Shown here in pieces: positions 41,356-50,823 of a DNA stretch of 64,000 nt. The first letter of the stretch is position 1; every line of letters begins with the position of its first letter. The DNA is taken from contig NZ_JAMPYG010000002.1 of NCBI RefSeq assembly GCF_023700745.1, positions 124,001 to 188,000 of the forward strand, written 5' to 3'. The stretch is from Rhodoferax sp. Lineage in GTDB: Bacteria > Pseudomonadota > Gammaproteobacteria > Burkholderiales > Burkholderiaceae_C. The notes under the pieces are model-generated. The model worked only from the letters and a program-made list of their open reading frames with translations. It searched no databases and was not told where the DNA came from. Position numbers and translations under genes: made by a program.

Positions 41356-43746
41356 ATGACCGTTCATTCATCTTCGTCCGAGCCCAAATCAACATCAACC
41401 ACAGATAAAACCAGGCGAAAAAAACCACACTGGTTGCTTCGAGTGGGACTCTGGACCAGCGGCCTGCTGTTGGCGGGAATTGCCACACTGGTACTTTTGG
41501 TGGGCATTGCGATGGCGGTTGCCTTTCCCAATTTGCCCGACATTTCCGACCTGTCTGACTACCGGCCCAAATTGCCCTTGCGTGTCTTCTCTTCAGAAGG
41601 GGCACTGATTGGTGAATTTGGTGAGGAGCGTCGCCATCTCACACCCATAGGGGAGATTCCGAAGGTCATGAAAGATGCCGTTCTGGCGATTGAAGATGCT
41701 CGCTTTTATCAACATGGCGGCGTCGATTACAAAGGTATCTTGCGTGCAGCGCTGGCCAATCTGGGGCGCATCAAAAGCCAGGGCGCATCGACCATCACGA
41801 TGCAGGTGGCGCGCAATGTGTACTTGACATCCGAAAAAACCTACACGCGCAAAATCTATGAAATTTTGCTGACCTTCAAGCTTGAACATTTGCTCAGTAA
41901 AGACCAGATTCTTGAGATCTACATGAATCAGATCTTTCTTGGCAACCGGGCTTATGGTTTCGCTGCCGCTGCCGAGGCCTACTTTGGCAAGTCACTGCAA
42001 AACATCACGGTGGCTGAGGCCGCCATGCTGGCAGGCTTGCCCAAAGCCCCATCTGCCTACAACCCGATCAACAACCCCAAACGCGCCAGATCGCGGCAGC
42101 TTTACATTATTGAACGGATGCTGGACAACGGCTTTATCACGGCAGCACAAGCTGAAGCAGCCAAACTTGAGCCGCTCAATGTCAAGTCCAATGCGGATAA
42201 CACCAGTGTCCATGCCGAGTTTGTGGCCGAAACCGTGCGCCAACTGATGTATGCGCAATACGGCGATGCCATTTACACCCGCGGCTTGAATGTGTACACC
42301 ACGCTGAATGCGGCACAACAGGACACGGCCTATAAAGCTTTGCGACGCGGCATCATGAACTTTGAGTTACGTCAGTTTTATCGGGGACCCGAGAAATTTG
42401 TCAGCCTACCCAGTGAGCCTCAAGCCATGGACGATGTCATTGATGAAGTGCTGCAGGAGCACCCTGACAATGGCGACGTGATATCGGCCGTGGTGCTGGA
42501 TGCCACGCCTAAAAAAATTCAGGCTATCCGGCAGAACGGTGAGACGATTGAAATCACTGGTGATGGCCTCAAACCGGCTCAGTCTGGTTTGTCCGACAAG
42601 GCCGCAGCCAACATCAAGATCCGCAGAGGTGCGGTGATCCGAGTGGTGCAGACAGCCAAGAAAACCTGGGACATTACCCAATTGCCGGAAGTTGAAGGCG
42701 CCTTTGTGGCCATTGATCCGCGTGATGGTTCAATCAAGGCGATGGTCGGTGGATTTGATTTTGAGAAAAACAAGTTCAACCATGTCACCCAGGCCTGGCG
42801 CCAGCCGGGTTCAAGCTTCAAGCCGTTTATCTATTCAGCCGCACTGGAGCATGGCATCACGCCCGCAACCGTCATCAATGACAGCCCCTTGTTTTTTGAT
42901 GCCGGGGTGACGGGTGGACAGCCTTGGGAGCCGAAAAATTACGATGGCAAATTTGAAGGCCCCATGACCATGCGCCGTGGTCTGGCCAAGTCTAAAAACA
43001 TGGTCTCGATCCGGATACTGGAAACTGTGGGTGCGCAAAATGCCCAGGACTGGGTCACCCGCTTTGGTTTTGATGCAGACAAGCACCCTGCCTACCTCAC
43101 CATGGCCTTGGGTGCGGGCTCGGTGACCCCCATGCAAATGGCCAGCGCTTACGCGGTCTTTGCCAATGGTGGCTACCGCATCAACCCCTGGTTGATTAGC
43201 CGTGTTACAGATCAAAAAGGCAAAGTGCTGACGCAAACGCAAGCGCCTGCACTCGACGAATCCATGCGCACCATTGAAGCCCGCAACGCTTTTGTGATGG
43301 GCAGCCTGCTGCAGGAAGTCACGCGCACGGGGACTGCTGCATCGGCACAAGCCACCCTCAAACGCCCCGACTTGTATGGAAAAACAGGCACCACCAACGA
43401 CTCCATGGACGCCTGGTTTGCGGGATACCAGCCAACGTTAACGGCGGTTACTTGGATTGGTTACGACACGCCCAGGAAACTGGGGGCGCGCGAAACAGGC
43501 GGCGGCTTGAGTCTGCCGGTCTGGATTGAGTTCATGGCGCAAGCCTTGAAAAATGTTCCCGTGATGGAGTCCACCGTCCCAGAAGGCGTGGTCAACGTAG
43601 GCGGTGAATGGTTTTATGATGAATATGCGGGAACGGCAGGTGTTACCAGCCTGGGTCTGAACAAGGGTGCGAACCCAAATCAGCCGCACGTCATGCCCAT
43701 GCCGGCAGCCGACGAAAAACGCAAAATTCTGGACTTGTTCAGATAG
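41356..43746 (+). CDS. mrcA: Penicillin-binding protein 1A
   Basis: 796 residues. There is a cytoplasmic tail, one membrane helix (about 25-55), a GT51 glycosyltransferase domain (catalytic Glu near 113 in AIEDARFYQHGG; GASTITMQVARN; EIYMNQIFLG) and a transpeptidase domain with the active Ser in SSFKP (near 487), SKN (LAKSKNM) and KTGTT (near 675). It polymerises and cross-links peptidoglycan. It is divergent from pilM, a placement conserved in many proteobacteria. Confidence 0.97.
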   Translation: MTVHSSSSEPKSTSTTDKTRRKKPHWLLRVGLWTSGLLLAGIATLVLLVGIAMAVAFPNLPDISDLSDYRPKLPLRVFSSEGALIGEFGEERRHLTPIGEIPKVMKDAVLAIEDARFYQHGGVDYKGILRAALANLGRIKSQGASTITMQVARNVYLTSEKTYTRKIYEILLTFKLEHLLSKDQILEIYMNQIFLGNRAYGFAAAAEAYFGKSLQNITVAEAAMLAGLPKAPSAYNPINNPKRARSRQLYIIERMLDNGFITAAQAEAAKLEPLNVKSNADNTSVHAEFVAETVRQLMYAQYGDAIYTRGLNVYTTLNAAQQDTAYKALRRGIMNFELRQFYRGPEKFVSLPSEPQAMDDVIDEVLQEHPDNGDVISAVVLDATPKKIQAIRQNGETIEITGDGLKPAQSGLSDKAAANIKIRRGAVIRVVQTAKKTWDITQLPEVEGAFVAIDPRDGSIKAMVGGFDFEKNKFNHVTQAWRQPGSSFKPFIYSAALEHGITPATVINDSPLFFDAGVTGGQPWEPKNYDGKFEGPMTMRRGLAKSKNMVSIRILETVGAQNAQDWVTRFGFDADKHPAYLTMALGAGSVTPMQMASAYAVFANGGYRINPWLISRVTDQKGKVLTQTQAPALDESMRTIEARNAFVMGSLLQEVTRTGTAASAQATLKRPDLYGKTGTTNDSMDAWFAGYQPTLTAVTWIGYDTPRKLGARETGGGLSLPVWIEFMAQALKNVPVMESTVPEGVVNVGGEWFYDEYAGTAGVTSLGLNKGANPNQPHVMPMPAADEKRKILDLFR

Positions 43747-43783
43747 CCGGGAGTTCCCGCTTTGCCAACAAAAAATCAGCGGG

Positions 43784-44113
43784 TCACGGCGTAAAAGAAA
43801 GTGGCTGCCCGGCCTGCTCTGTCGCGTACCGCGTCAAAGACGCAAAAAATTCGCCTTGACCTTTGGTATCCAACCATTGCGTTCCATCAAACTGGTAGTG
43901 AAAACCACCCCCTTTGGCAGCCAACCAGATTTCATGCAGGGGTTTTTGCAAATTAATAATGATCTGACTGCGGTTGGCAAACACCAGAGTAATCATGCCG
44001 CCAGTACGCTGGTTGTCGATATCGGCCGTGCTCTCGTCGTTGATGCGGTCGCAACTCGCCTCTACGGACTTGAGCAACCGCTCGGCGCGATCCATGAATT
44101 CTGAGTCAGTCAT
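43784..44113 (-). CDS. cyaY: Frataxin-like iron-sulfur protein CyaY
   Basis: 109 residues. It begins with an acidic helix ([20 protein letters not shown]) and continues with the frataxin beta-sheet ([19 protein letters not shown], then [15 protein letters not shown]). Frataxins bind iron and modulate the IscS cluster-assembly machinery in the cytoplasm. It is convergent with the PBP1A gene and divergent from lptM, 12 bp apart, so the two start regions almost touch. Confidence 0.95.
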   Translation of the reverse strand: MTDSEFMDRAERLLKSVEASCDRINDESTADIDNQRTGGMITLVFANRSQIIINLQKPLHEIWLAAKGGGFHYQFDGTQWLDTKGQGEFFASLTRYATEQAGQPLSFTP

Positions 44114-44125
44114 TACAATTTCACC

Positions 44126-44356
44126 ATGCTGTTAATTCCACAAATTCTAGTGCGCACCTTTGTCCTTGGGGCCAGTGCGGTAGCTTTGGCAGCCTGCGGT
44201 CAACAGGGCCCACTCTATTTGCCACCCACCGGCACGGATCGCGCTACCCTGCCCGAGTCCTTGCTGCCAGCCATCGGTAAGCCCCAACGCACTGCGGCAG
44301 GCAATCCAACGTTGCCACGCGCCCCCCAACCAGCAAGCGCGACTTCCGCGCCGTAA
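44126..44356 (+). CDS. lptM: LPS-assembly lipoprotein LptM (YifL-like)
   Basis: 76 residues. A signal peptide is followed by the lipobox VALAAC (Cys24) and the family hallmark [11 protein letters not shown]; the rest is Pro/Ala-rich and disordered. In E. coli LptM helps LptD maturation in the outer membrane. It directly precedes lysA (5-bp gap), the classic order cyaY-lptM-lysA seen in proteobacteria. Confidence 0.93.
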   Translation: MLLIPQILVRTFVLGASAVALAACGQQGPLYLPPTGTDRATLPESLLPAIGKPQRTAAGNPTLPRAPQPASATSAP

Positions 44357-44361
44357 CCCCC

Positions 44362-45648
44362 ATGCATTCTGACCGTTTACCAGGCCACCCCCATATTGCG
44401 TATCTTGGCGACGAACTCTTTCTGGAAGAAACGCCGTTAAGCGCTTTGGCGCAGCAGTACGGCACACCTTTGTTTGTTTACTCCAAAACCGCCATGCTGA
44501 CCGCACTGGCTGCCTACCAACAAGGTTTTGCCGGGCGGCAAGTGCAGATTTGCTATGCCATGAAGGCCAACTCCACCCTGGGCATTATTCAACTGTTTGC
44601 CCAGGCCGGGTGCGGATTCGATGTGGTGTCGCAGGGTGAAATGACCCGCGTGCTGGCCGCCGGAGGACAGGCCAGTCGCATCATTTTTTCCGGTGTGGGA
44701 AAAACCCGTGCGGAAATGCGCGCGGCACTCCATGCCGGCGTGGGGTGCTTCAATGTAGAGAGCGAAGCCGAATTGGAGGTGCTCAATGAAGTGGCTTTGG
44801 GCCTGGGCCTGCAAGCACCTGTGAGTATTCGCGTCAACCCCAACGTTGATCCGCAAACGCACCCTTATATCTCCACGGGGTTGAAAGGCAACAAGTTCGG
44901 CATTGCGCATGAGCGTGTGGTGCAGACTTACCAGCGCGCCGCGGCTTTGCCCGGCTTAAGCGTCCAGGGCATTGACTGTCATATTGGCTCGCAAATAACC
45001 CAGGAGGCGCCCTATCTGGATGCCCTGGACCGTATGCTGGACCTGGTCGAGGCTATTGAGGCCGCAGGCGTGCCGATTCACCACATTGACATGGGTGGTG
45101 GCCTGGGCATTGACTACAACGGCGAGACACCGCCGCAAGCCGATGCGTTATGGCGCAAACTGTTGGCCAGACTCGATGCCCGGGGTTTCGGTCAGCGGGC
45201 GCTGATGATCGAACCGGGCCGCTCTTTGGTAGGCAACGCAGGTGTATGCATCACCGAAGTGCTGTACCTGAAACCGGGTGAGCAAAAGAATTTCTGTATC
45301 GTCGATGCGGCCATGAACGACCTGCCGCGCCCGGCCATGTACCAGGCTTATCACCACATCGTGCCGCTCAAGCCGCGCACCTCGCCCCCCGATACCTGGG
45401 AAGTGGTTGGCCCTATCTGTGAAAGCGGCGACTGGATTGGCCATGACCGCACTTTAAGCGTACAACAAGGGGACTGGCTGGCGGTGCTGTCTGCCGGCGC
45501 CTACTGCATGAGCATGGCCAGCAACTACAACACGCGCAATCGCGCCGCTGAAGTACTGGTGGACGGCACTCAGGCGCACCTGATTCGTGAGCGTGAAAGC
45601 TATGCGGATCAAATTCGCCTGGAACACCTGCCGGTCCTGACCCAGTAA
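44362..45648 (+). CDS. lysA: Diaminopimelate decarboxylase
   Basis: 428 residues. The PLP-binding lysine is Lys68 in CYAMKANST; further motifs are the phosphate-binding GGGLGIDY and EPGRSLVGNAGV, and the C-terminal GAYCMSMASNYN. It converts meso-DAP to lysine. It follows lptM and ends by overlapping the convergent msrQ gene by 40 bp, which is a long antisense overlap. Confidence 0.97.
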   Translation: MHSDRLPGHPHIAYLGDELFLEETPLSALAQQYGTPLFVYSKTAMLTALAAYQQGFAGRQVQICYAMKANSTLGIIQLFAQAGCGFDVVSQGEMTRVLAAGGQASRIIFSGVGKTRAEMRAALHAGVGCFNVESEAELEVLNEVALGLGLQAPVSIRVNPNVDPQTHPYISTGLKGNKFGIAHERVVQTYQRAAALPGLSVQGIDCHIGSQITQEAPYLDALDRMLDLVEAIEAAGVPIHHIDMGGGLGIDYNGETPPQADALWRKLLARLDARGFGQRALMIEPGRSLVGNAGVCITEVLYLKPGEQKNFCIVDAAMNDLPRPAMYQAYHHIVPLKPRTSPPDTWEVVGPICESGDWIGHDRTLSVQQGDWLAVLSAGAYCMSMASNYNTRNRAAEVLVDGTQAHLIRERESYADQIRLEHLPVLTQ

Positions 45649-46268
45649 TGCCATAGGCGCCAGCCCAGTAAACTGGCGAGCACAACCGCGTACACGGCCA
45701 CCTCGGCAAAGTCATTCTTGCCCGCACGCATCCAGAAAAAATGCAGTATGGCCAGTGCAGCCACGCCATACACCGCTTTGTGCAAGCGTTGCCAGTTTTT
45801 TGCCCCCAGCGTTTTGATGGCCCGGTTGAACGAGGTCAAGGCCAAACTGGTCAATAACACAAAGGCGGTAAATCCCACCAGGATAAACGGCCTTTTAACA
45901 ATGTCTTTGGCGATGTCGGCCAGGTCAAATGCCATGTCAAAGCCGCTGTAGCTCAGCAAGTGCAGCAGCACATAAAAGTACACAAACAAGCCCAGCATGC
46001 GGCGAAATCGCGCCAGCGCCGGCTTGGCTGTGAGCACGCGCAAAGGTGTCACGGCCAAGACCACGCACAACATGCGCAGTGACCAGTCCCCCGTGGCCCG
46101 AACCAAAGCCTCCGCCGGGTTGGCCCCCAACTGGTCAAAGACCGCCGCCCACAGGAAATACAAAAAGGGTGACAAGGCCAACACGAACACCAAGGGCTTG
46201 GCCAGTCGACGCCGGTAGCTCCCGGCGTAACCGGGGGCAACGACGGCGGCCTTGCTCTGCTGCATCAA
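45609..46268 (-). CDS. msrQ: Heme membrane subunit MsrQ
   Basis: 219 residues, about six membrane helices, with conserved heme-ligand histidines in [12 protein letters not shown] and [13 protein letters not shown]. MsrQ passes electrons from quinones or flavins to MsrP. It overlaps the msrP stop by 4 bp. The last residues ([10 protein letters not shown]) are encoded antisense to the end of lysA. Confidence 0.94.
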   Translation of the reverse strand: MMQQSKAAVVAPGYAGSYRRRLAKPLVFVLALSPFLYFLWAAVFDQLGANPAEALVRATGDWSLRMLCVVLAVTPLRVLTAKPALARFRRMLGLFVYFYVLLHLLSYSGFDMAFDLADIAKDIVKRPFILVGFTAFVLLTSLALTSFNRAIKTLGAKNWQRLHKAVYGVAALAILHFFWMRAGKNDFAEVAVYAVVLASLLGWRLWHYWVRTGRCSRRI

Positions 46269-47263
46269 AAGAACTTTTTCAAGTCCATCCCGGCATACAA
46301 CTGTCCCACCTGCGCCTCGTAACCGTTGAACAGCAGTGTCTTGCGCTTCCTGGCAAACAAACCGTCTTCCCCTATGCGCCGCTCTGTGGCCTGGCTCCAG
46401 CGCGGATGGTCCACATCCGGATTCACATTGGAGTAAAAGCCATACTCGTTGGCGGCAGCCTTATTCCAGGCGGTGGCGGGCTGCTTGTCAGTGAAGCGGA
46501 TCTTGACCAGGCTCTTGACACTTTTGAAGCCGTATTTCCACGGCACCACCAAGCGCAAAGGGGCGCCATTTTGCTTGGGCAACACTTCACCATACATGCC
46601 AAATGCCAGCAGGGTCAGCGGATGCATCGCCTCGTCAAGTCGCAAGCCTTCAACATACGGCCAGTCCAGCACCCTGGAGCCCACACCCGGCATGGTTTTC
46701 GGGTCGGCCAGGGTGACAAACTCAACATACCTGGCCCCCCCCAAAGGTTCAACCTTCTTGATCAGGGCGGACAGTGAATAACCCACCCACGGAATCACCA
46801 TCGACCAACCCTCAACGCAACGCAAGCGGTAAACACGTTCTTCCTGTGCACTGAGTTTGAGCAAGTCTTCCAGTGCATAGCGTCCCGGTTTCTTGATCAT
46901 GCCTTCAATTTCAACCGACCAGGGGCTGGTCTTGAGGGCATGGGCGTTTTGGGCGGGATCAGCCTTGTCTGTGCCAAATTCATAAAAATTGTTGTAGGTG
47001 CTGGCGTGCTGGTACTCGGTTACCTTTTCCAGGCTCAGCGCCCCGGCCACAGACGTTTTGGACCTGGCAAGCGCTGGGTGTTGACCGGGCGCAGCCCAGT
47101 CTTGTGCCAGCGCCTCGCGCGCAGCCCAGGAGGCCAAAGCAGCACCCGCCACGCCGCCAGCCATCAGGCGGATCAGGCTGCGCCGCGATTGGTAGGTGGC
47201 CTCTGGTGTGATCTCGCTTGGAATGGTGTGAACAAAGCCTTGGTTGTTGGTTTTGATAAGCAT
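46265..47263 (-). CDS. msrP: Periplasmic methionine-sulfoxide reductase, Mo subunit MsrP
   Basis: 332 residues. A twin-arginine signal ([12 protein letters not shown] at 27-38) sends the folded protein to the periplasm. The molybdenum ligand is Cys149 in [10 protein letters not shown], and the sulfite-oxidase fold is clear. It repairs oxidised methionines of envelope proteins with MsrQ. It is the first gene of the pair; two CRP-type dyads lie 108 and 141 bp upstream of its ATG. Confidence 0.96.
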   Translation of the reverse strand: MLIKTNNQGFVHTIPSEITPEATYQSRRSLIRLMAGGVAGAALASWAAREALAQDWAAPGQHPALARSKTSVAGALSLEKVTEYQHASTYNNFYEFGTDKADPAQNAHALKTSPWSVEIEGMIKKPGRYALEDLLKLSAQEERVYRLRCVEGWSMVIPWVGYSLSALIKKVEPLGGARYVEFVTLADPKTMPGVGSRVLDWPYVEGLRLDEAMHPLTLLAFGMYGEVLPKQNGAPLRLVVPWKYGFKSVKSLVKIRFTDKQPATAWNKAAANEYGFYSNVNPDVDHPRWSQATERRIGEDGLFARKRKTLLFNGYEAQVGQLYAGMDLKKFF

Positions 47264-47357
47264 GGTTTTTCCTTTGTGCCTTTCGGTCGCAAGATATTAG
47301 GCGTTCTTACACAAACCTGTATCTGACAAGAAAATAACACCCAGGATAAACCAGACA

Positions 47358-47392
47358 ACAAAAAAGGCAGGGTGATTCACATCACCTGCCTT
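47358..47392 (-). terminator. Terminator after the cytochrome c4 gene
   Basis: The minus strand reads GGCAGGTGAT-GTGA-ATCACCCTGCC followed by TTTTTTGTTG: a stem of about 10 bp with one bulge and a T run. It ends transcription of the cytochrome gene 55 bp after its stop. The stem also contains one of the GTGA-N6-TCAC dyads. Confidence 0.8.
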
Positions 47393-47421
47393 GGCTGTTA
47401 CATGGGTGACGCGCATCACCC
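47371..47421. promoter_or_regulatory. Two CRP/FNR-type dyads upstream of msrPQ
   Basis: GGTGATTCACATCACC (47371-47386, allowing for the terminator bulge) and GGGTGACGCGCATCACCC (47404-47421) each contain GTGA-N6-TCAC, the core of CRP-family operators. Their centres are 34 bp apart, about three helical turns. The first also forms the terminator stem, so its symmetry may be coincidental. Confidence 0.4.
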
Positions 47422-47446
47422 TGGAATCGCACCAAATACCTGGGTG

Positions 47447-48073
47447 TCAGCGCAGTCCGGCAATGTAATCCGCCACCGCCTTGATTTCACGGTCATTGAG
47501 CTTGGCCGCGATCTGGCTCATCTGGAGGCTGTTTTGACGCAACCCATCCCGGAATGCGGTCAGTTGGGCCACAGCATATTCAGCATGTTGGCCGCTCAAA
47601 CGCGGGTACTGGGCCGGAATGCCGGCGCCGTTGGGGCTATGGCAGCCAGCGCATGCCGGAATCTGGCGGTCAGCAATACCGCCACGGTAAATTTTTTCGC
47701 CCAACAAGACCAAATCCTTTTCCTTGGCGGCACCCGGCGTTGCTTTCTTGCTGCCCAGCCAATAAGCGATGTTTTTCATGTCGGCTTCACTCAAAGCAGC
47801 CGCCATGCCATTCATCACAGCGTTCTCACGTTTGCCAGCCTTGAATTCAGTCAACTGCTTGACCAAATACTCGGGGTGTTGCTGCGCCAGTTTTGGATTG
47901 ACCGGTATCAAGGAATTGCCATCGGGCGCATGACAAGCCGCACAAACACCTGCAAAACTGGCTTCACCTTTGGCCAAATCTGGTTTGACAGGTGCAGCAA
48001 CTTCCGCGGCAACACTTGAAAAAACAGCAGCAGCTAACGTGGCAGCAATAGTGAATGTGGCAATCAGCTTCAT
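47447..48073 (-). CDS. Diheme cytochrome c4-type protein
   Basis: 208 residues with a Sec signal (IAATLAAAVFSSVAAE). There are two CxxCH heme sites: CAACH at 44-48 and CAGCH at 141-145, each starting one half of a duplicated c-type domain with axial methionines further on (NAVMNGMAAAL, SLQMSQIAAKL). This architecture is cytochrome c4 (CycA/Cc4), a periplasmic electron carrier to terminal oxidases. It is divergent from engB. Confidence 0.93.
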   Translation of the reverse strand: MKLIATFTIAATLAAAVFSSVAAEVAAPVKPDLAKGEASFAGVCAACHAPDGNSLIPVNPKLAQQHPEYLVKQLTEFKAGKRENAVMNGMAAALSEADMKNIAYWLGSKKATPGAAKEKDLVLLGEKIYRGGIADRQIPACAGCHSPNGAGIPAQYPRLSGQHAEYAVAQLTAFRDGLRQNSLQMSQIAAKLNDREIKAVADYIAGLR

Positions 48074-48147
48074 AAGTGGACGGGTCAGTTGATGGTGTGG
48101 GTAAACCTTGCAATTCTACAATGGCCCAAATTCACAGCGTGTACTCC

Positions 48148-48882
48148 ATGACAAAACAACCCAGCCCAAGCGCATCAGCGCCATCCAGCCCCATCCAGCA
48201 AGCAGTATCCACGGTGTCCCCGTTGGTTGCTTTGGGCTGGCTCCATACGGCCAAATTTCTCACCACGGCGCCCCAATTGCATTTTTTGCCCCCTTTGGCG
48301 GTACCAGAGATTGCCTTTGTTGGCCGGTCCAACGCGGGCAAATCAACCTGTATCAATACATTGACGCAACAAAAGCAACTGGCCTTTGCTTCCAAAAAGC
48401 CGGGCCGGACCCAACACATCAATTTATTCTCCCTGGGCAAACAAGGCATGACCGATGCGGTGCTGGCTGATTTACCCGGCTATGGTTATGCGGCCGTGCC
48501 CAAACAGGACAAGATTCGCTGGCAACAGGTGATGGCCAACTATCTGGTGACGCGGGAAAACCTCAAAGCCATTGTGTTGATGTGTGACCCACGCCATGGC
48601 CTCACCGAACTAGACGAAGTTTTGCTTGACGTGGTTCGCCCCAGGGTTGAGGAAGGTTTGAAATTTTTGGTTATTCTGACGAAAGCCGACAAACTCACCC
48701 GGGCCGAGCAAAGCAAAGCCTTGTCGATCATGAAATTGCAAGCCGGCGGTGGCGAGGTGCGCTTGTTCTCGGCGACCAAGCGCCAGGGGATTGATGAGGT
48801 TGCAACGCTCTTGTGGCAATGGGCGCATCCTTCGTCGGCCTCCCCAGCCACAGCGCCAAGCCCGGACATTGGGCTTGAATAA
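48148..48882 (+). CDS. engB: Ribosome-biogenesis GTPase EngB (YihA/YsxC)
   Basis: 244 residues from ATG 48148, chosen because it starts MTKQ shortly before the conserved region; ATG 48121 or 48076 would extend into the promoter area. The G1 motif is GRSNAGKST (59-67), G3 is DLPGYGYA, G4 is TKADK and G5 is SATKR. It takes part in 50S subunit assembly. It is divergent from the cytochrome c4 gene and closed by a strong terminator. Confidence 0.94.
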   Translation: MTKQPSPSASAPSSPIQQAVSTVSPLVALGWLHTAKFLTTAPQLHFLPPLAVPEIAFVGRSNAGKSTCINTLTQQKQLAFASKKPGRTQHINLFSLGKQGMTDAVLADLPGYGYAAVPKQDKIRWQQVMANYLVTRENLKAIVLMCDPRHGLTELDEVLLDVVRPRVEEGLKFLVILTKADKLTRAEQSKALSIMKLQAGGGEVRLFSATKRQGIDEVATLLWQWAHPSSASPATAPSPDIGLE

Positions 48883-48901
48883 GCCGCCTTTCGGTTCCAT
48901 C

Positions 48902-48921
48902 AAAAGGGCAAAAGCCCTTTT
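48902..48921. terminator. Bidirectional terminator between engB and the acyltransferase gene
   Basis: AAAAGGGC-AAAA-GCCCTTTT is a perfect 8-bp stem with a 4-base loop, with A and T tracts on both sides, so it can end transcripts on either strand. It touches the last base of the acyltransferase stop codon. Confidence 0.85.
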
Positions 48922-49793
48922 CATGCATAGGGATCGGGCTCGCCCGGGGGCCGGTCTTTGAATCGCTTGTGCACCCAGTAATATTGCTCGGGCATGGCAT
49001 CAATGTAGGTTTGCAAACGTGCGTTCATGAGCGCCGTGTCGGCCAGCACATCATCCGTCGGGTAAGCGGACCACGCGGGCAACACCTGGACGTCGTAACC
49101 TTGCGGTGTCAGTCTCGTCACCACCGGCACCACCTTGGCACGGCCCAGCCGGGCGAAGCGCGAAAGCGATGGCACGGTTGCGGCACTGACCCCATAAAAC
49201 GGCACAAAGAGTGACTCATGCGGGCCAAAATTCATGTCGGGCAACAAATAGAGCGGATCACCCTGGCGCAAACTGGCAATGATCGATTTGACGCCATCCG
49301 CCCGCCCAAACAAGCGACACGAACCAAAGCGTTGGCGCCCCCGCAAAATCCAGGCATCTGCAGTCTTGTTGGCTTGATTGGTGTAGATGGTCGTGAAGTG
49401 TCGTGGCACTTGCTGTGTGAGCGCCGTCCACCCCGCATCCAGGCCCACAAAATGGGGCGCAAATATGACCACCGGATCGTCCCCAAGGAGTTCGTCTACC
49501 GCGCCGGACAACGTCAGACGCGCGCGTACCTGAGCGGGCTCGCCATGCCAAAGCCAGCCACGATCCAGCCAGGCTTGGGAGAAACGCACAAACACCCGGC
49601 GCGACAAGTCACGCACCTGCATGGGTGTCAGTTCCGGGAAACACAGGTGCAGGTTAACCTGAACGGCACGTCTGCGCGCGACCACGAGCCCATACAGCAG
49701 CCACCCCAGCAAGCAGCCCATGGCGCGGACCCAGGTCAACGGCAAATGCGTTAATCCACGCATCAAGTACAAAATAAATCGTGTCCCCATCAT
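48921..49793 (-). CDS. Lipid A acyltransferase (LpxL/HtrB-like), HX4D type
   Basis: 290 residues with an N-terminal membrane segment and the acyltransferase motif HFVGLD, giving His114 and Asp119. Further family segments are NQANKTADAWILRGRQRFG and YLLPDMNFGPHESLFVPF. It adds a secondary acyl chain to Kdo2-lipid IV-A at the inner membrane. It lies 12 bp after a second homologue, so the pair probably provides both acylations. Confidence 0.93.
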   Translation of the reverse strand: MMGTRFILYLMRGLTHLPLTWVRAMGCLLGWLLYGLVVARRRAVQVNLHLCFPELTPMQVRDLSRRVFVRFSQAWLDRGWLWHGEPAQVRARLTLSGAVDELLGDDPVVIFAPHFVGLDAGWTALTQQVPRHFTTIYTNQANKTADAWILRGRQRFGSCRLFGRADGVKSIIASLRQGDPLYLLPDMNFGPHESLFVPFYGVSAATVPSLSRFARLGRAKVVPVVTRLTPQGYDVQVLPAWSAYPTDDVLADTALMNARLQTYIDAMPEQYYWVHKRFKDRPPGEPDPYA

Positions 49794-49805
49794 TGAACCA
49801 CCCGA

Positions 49806-50633
49806 TCAAGCCTGGCGTGGTTGCTTGTATCGCGCATAGCCCCACAAATATTGCTGTGGACATTGCAAAACCAGCGACTCCATGGCCTGGTTGACGGCCG
49901 TGACCGCGTCCAGCAAAGTCACCGGCAACTGTTGCGCCAGTGGTTGGACATGCACCCGGTAACCACGCCCCCGGCTCAGACGCTCTCCCCAGGCCAACAA
50001 AACAGTGGCCCCCGTTTGCTGCACCAATCGCACGGACAGAGTCATGGTATAGGCTTCACGACCAAAAAATGGCGCCATCATGCCCATGCCCTGGGGCGGC
50101 ACCTGATCAGGCAACAGCCCGACCGCTTCCCCCTGCTTCAGCGCCTTGATCATTTGCTTGACGCCGGCGAGGCTGGTTGGCGCCGTCTGCAAGCCCGGTC
50201 TTTGACGTGATGCCATCACCACGGCGCGCAGCCATGCTTGGCGCGGCGGGCGAAACAGTACCGTCATCGGCTTGCCCTCCCGCCCGAAACGTTGCGCATA
50301 CGCCTGGGCGGCGATCTCAAAGCAACCCAGATGCGGCGTCAAAAACACCAGCCCCTGTCTTTTCGCCAGCGCCGCCTCCACATGCTCGGCCCCTTCCCAG
50401 ACCACTGGCACCGCTTGACCCAGCCATAAACGGGGCAGCTCAGCCACCAACTTGCCGCTCTGCGCGACGGCTCTGAGTTTTTGCTGCCATGACAAATCGG
50501 CCTGATTTGCATTGTCCAAAAAGCGCTTGCGGTACGCAGGTGAAACCACGAACACGAGCCAGCCCAGGAAAGTGCCGACGCCATGCAGCAACCACAAGGG
50601 CCAAACCGACAACAATTTAAAAACGGTGATCAT
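49806..50633 (-). CDS. Lipid A acyltransferase (LpxL/LpxM-like), HX4E type
   Basis: 275 residues from ATG 50633; the frame is open to 50717, but that region is the metK leader. It has an N-terminal hydrophobic anchor and the motif HLGCFE with His101 and Glu106, plus FRPPRQAWL and LLPDQVPPQGMGMMAPFFG. It is homologous to the next gene but differs at the acidic catalytic residue. It is divergent from metK, 190 bp away. Confidence 0.92.
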   Translation of the reverse strand: MITVFKLLSVWPLWLLHGVGTFLGWLVFVVSPAYRKRFLDNANQADLSWQQKLRAVAQSGKLVAELPRLWLGQAVPVVWEGAEHVEAALAKRQGLVFLTPHLGCFEIAAQAYAQRFGREGKPMTVLFRPPRQAWLRAVVMASRQRPGLQTAPTSLAGVKQMIKALKQGEAVGLLPDQVPPQGMGMMAPFFGREAYTMTLSVRLVQQTGATVLLAWGERLSRGRGYRVHVQPLAQQLPVTLLDAVTAVNQAMESLVLQCPQQYLWGYARYKQPRQA

Positions 50634-50680
50634 GGGTGAGCTAAAATTATCCCGTCGCTGAGTTATGGAACTACTTGCAG

Positions 50681-50741
50681 GGCGACACACACGATAGCAG
50701 CCCATCCGGGTCGCCATTGTGCCTTGTCAAATCAATGACAA
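50681..50741 (+). promoter_or_regulatory. Dyads in the metK leader
   Basis: Two symmetrical pieces are seen: GGCGAC (50681-50686) pairing with GTCGCC (50710-50715), and TTGTCA-AATCAA-TGACAA (50724-50741). They could be a leader hairpin and an operator. I do not recognise any known SAM or SAH riboswitch consensus here. Confidence 0.3.
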
Positions 50742-50823
50742 ATCTGCTAAAGCGTTCGCCGAAAGCCCGAAAAGCCAAAGCAACGCACAAAGGTTGTTAA
50801 CTTTTACCAAGAGGCTTTTTACC

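Noticed and set aside
50681-50741. A known SAM or SAH riboswitch upstream of metK
   Set aside because: None of the consensus cores I know could be matched; only simple dyads remain.
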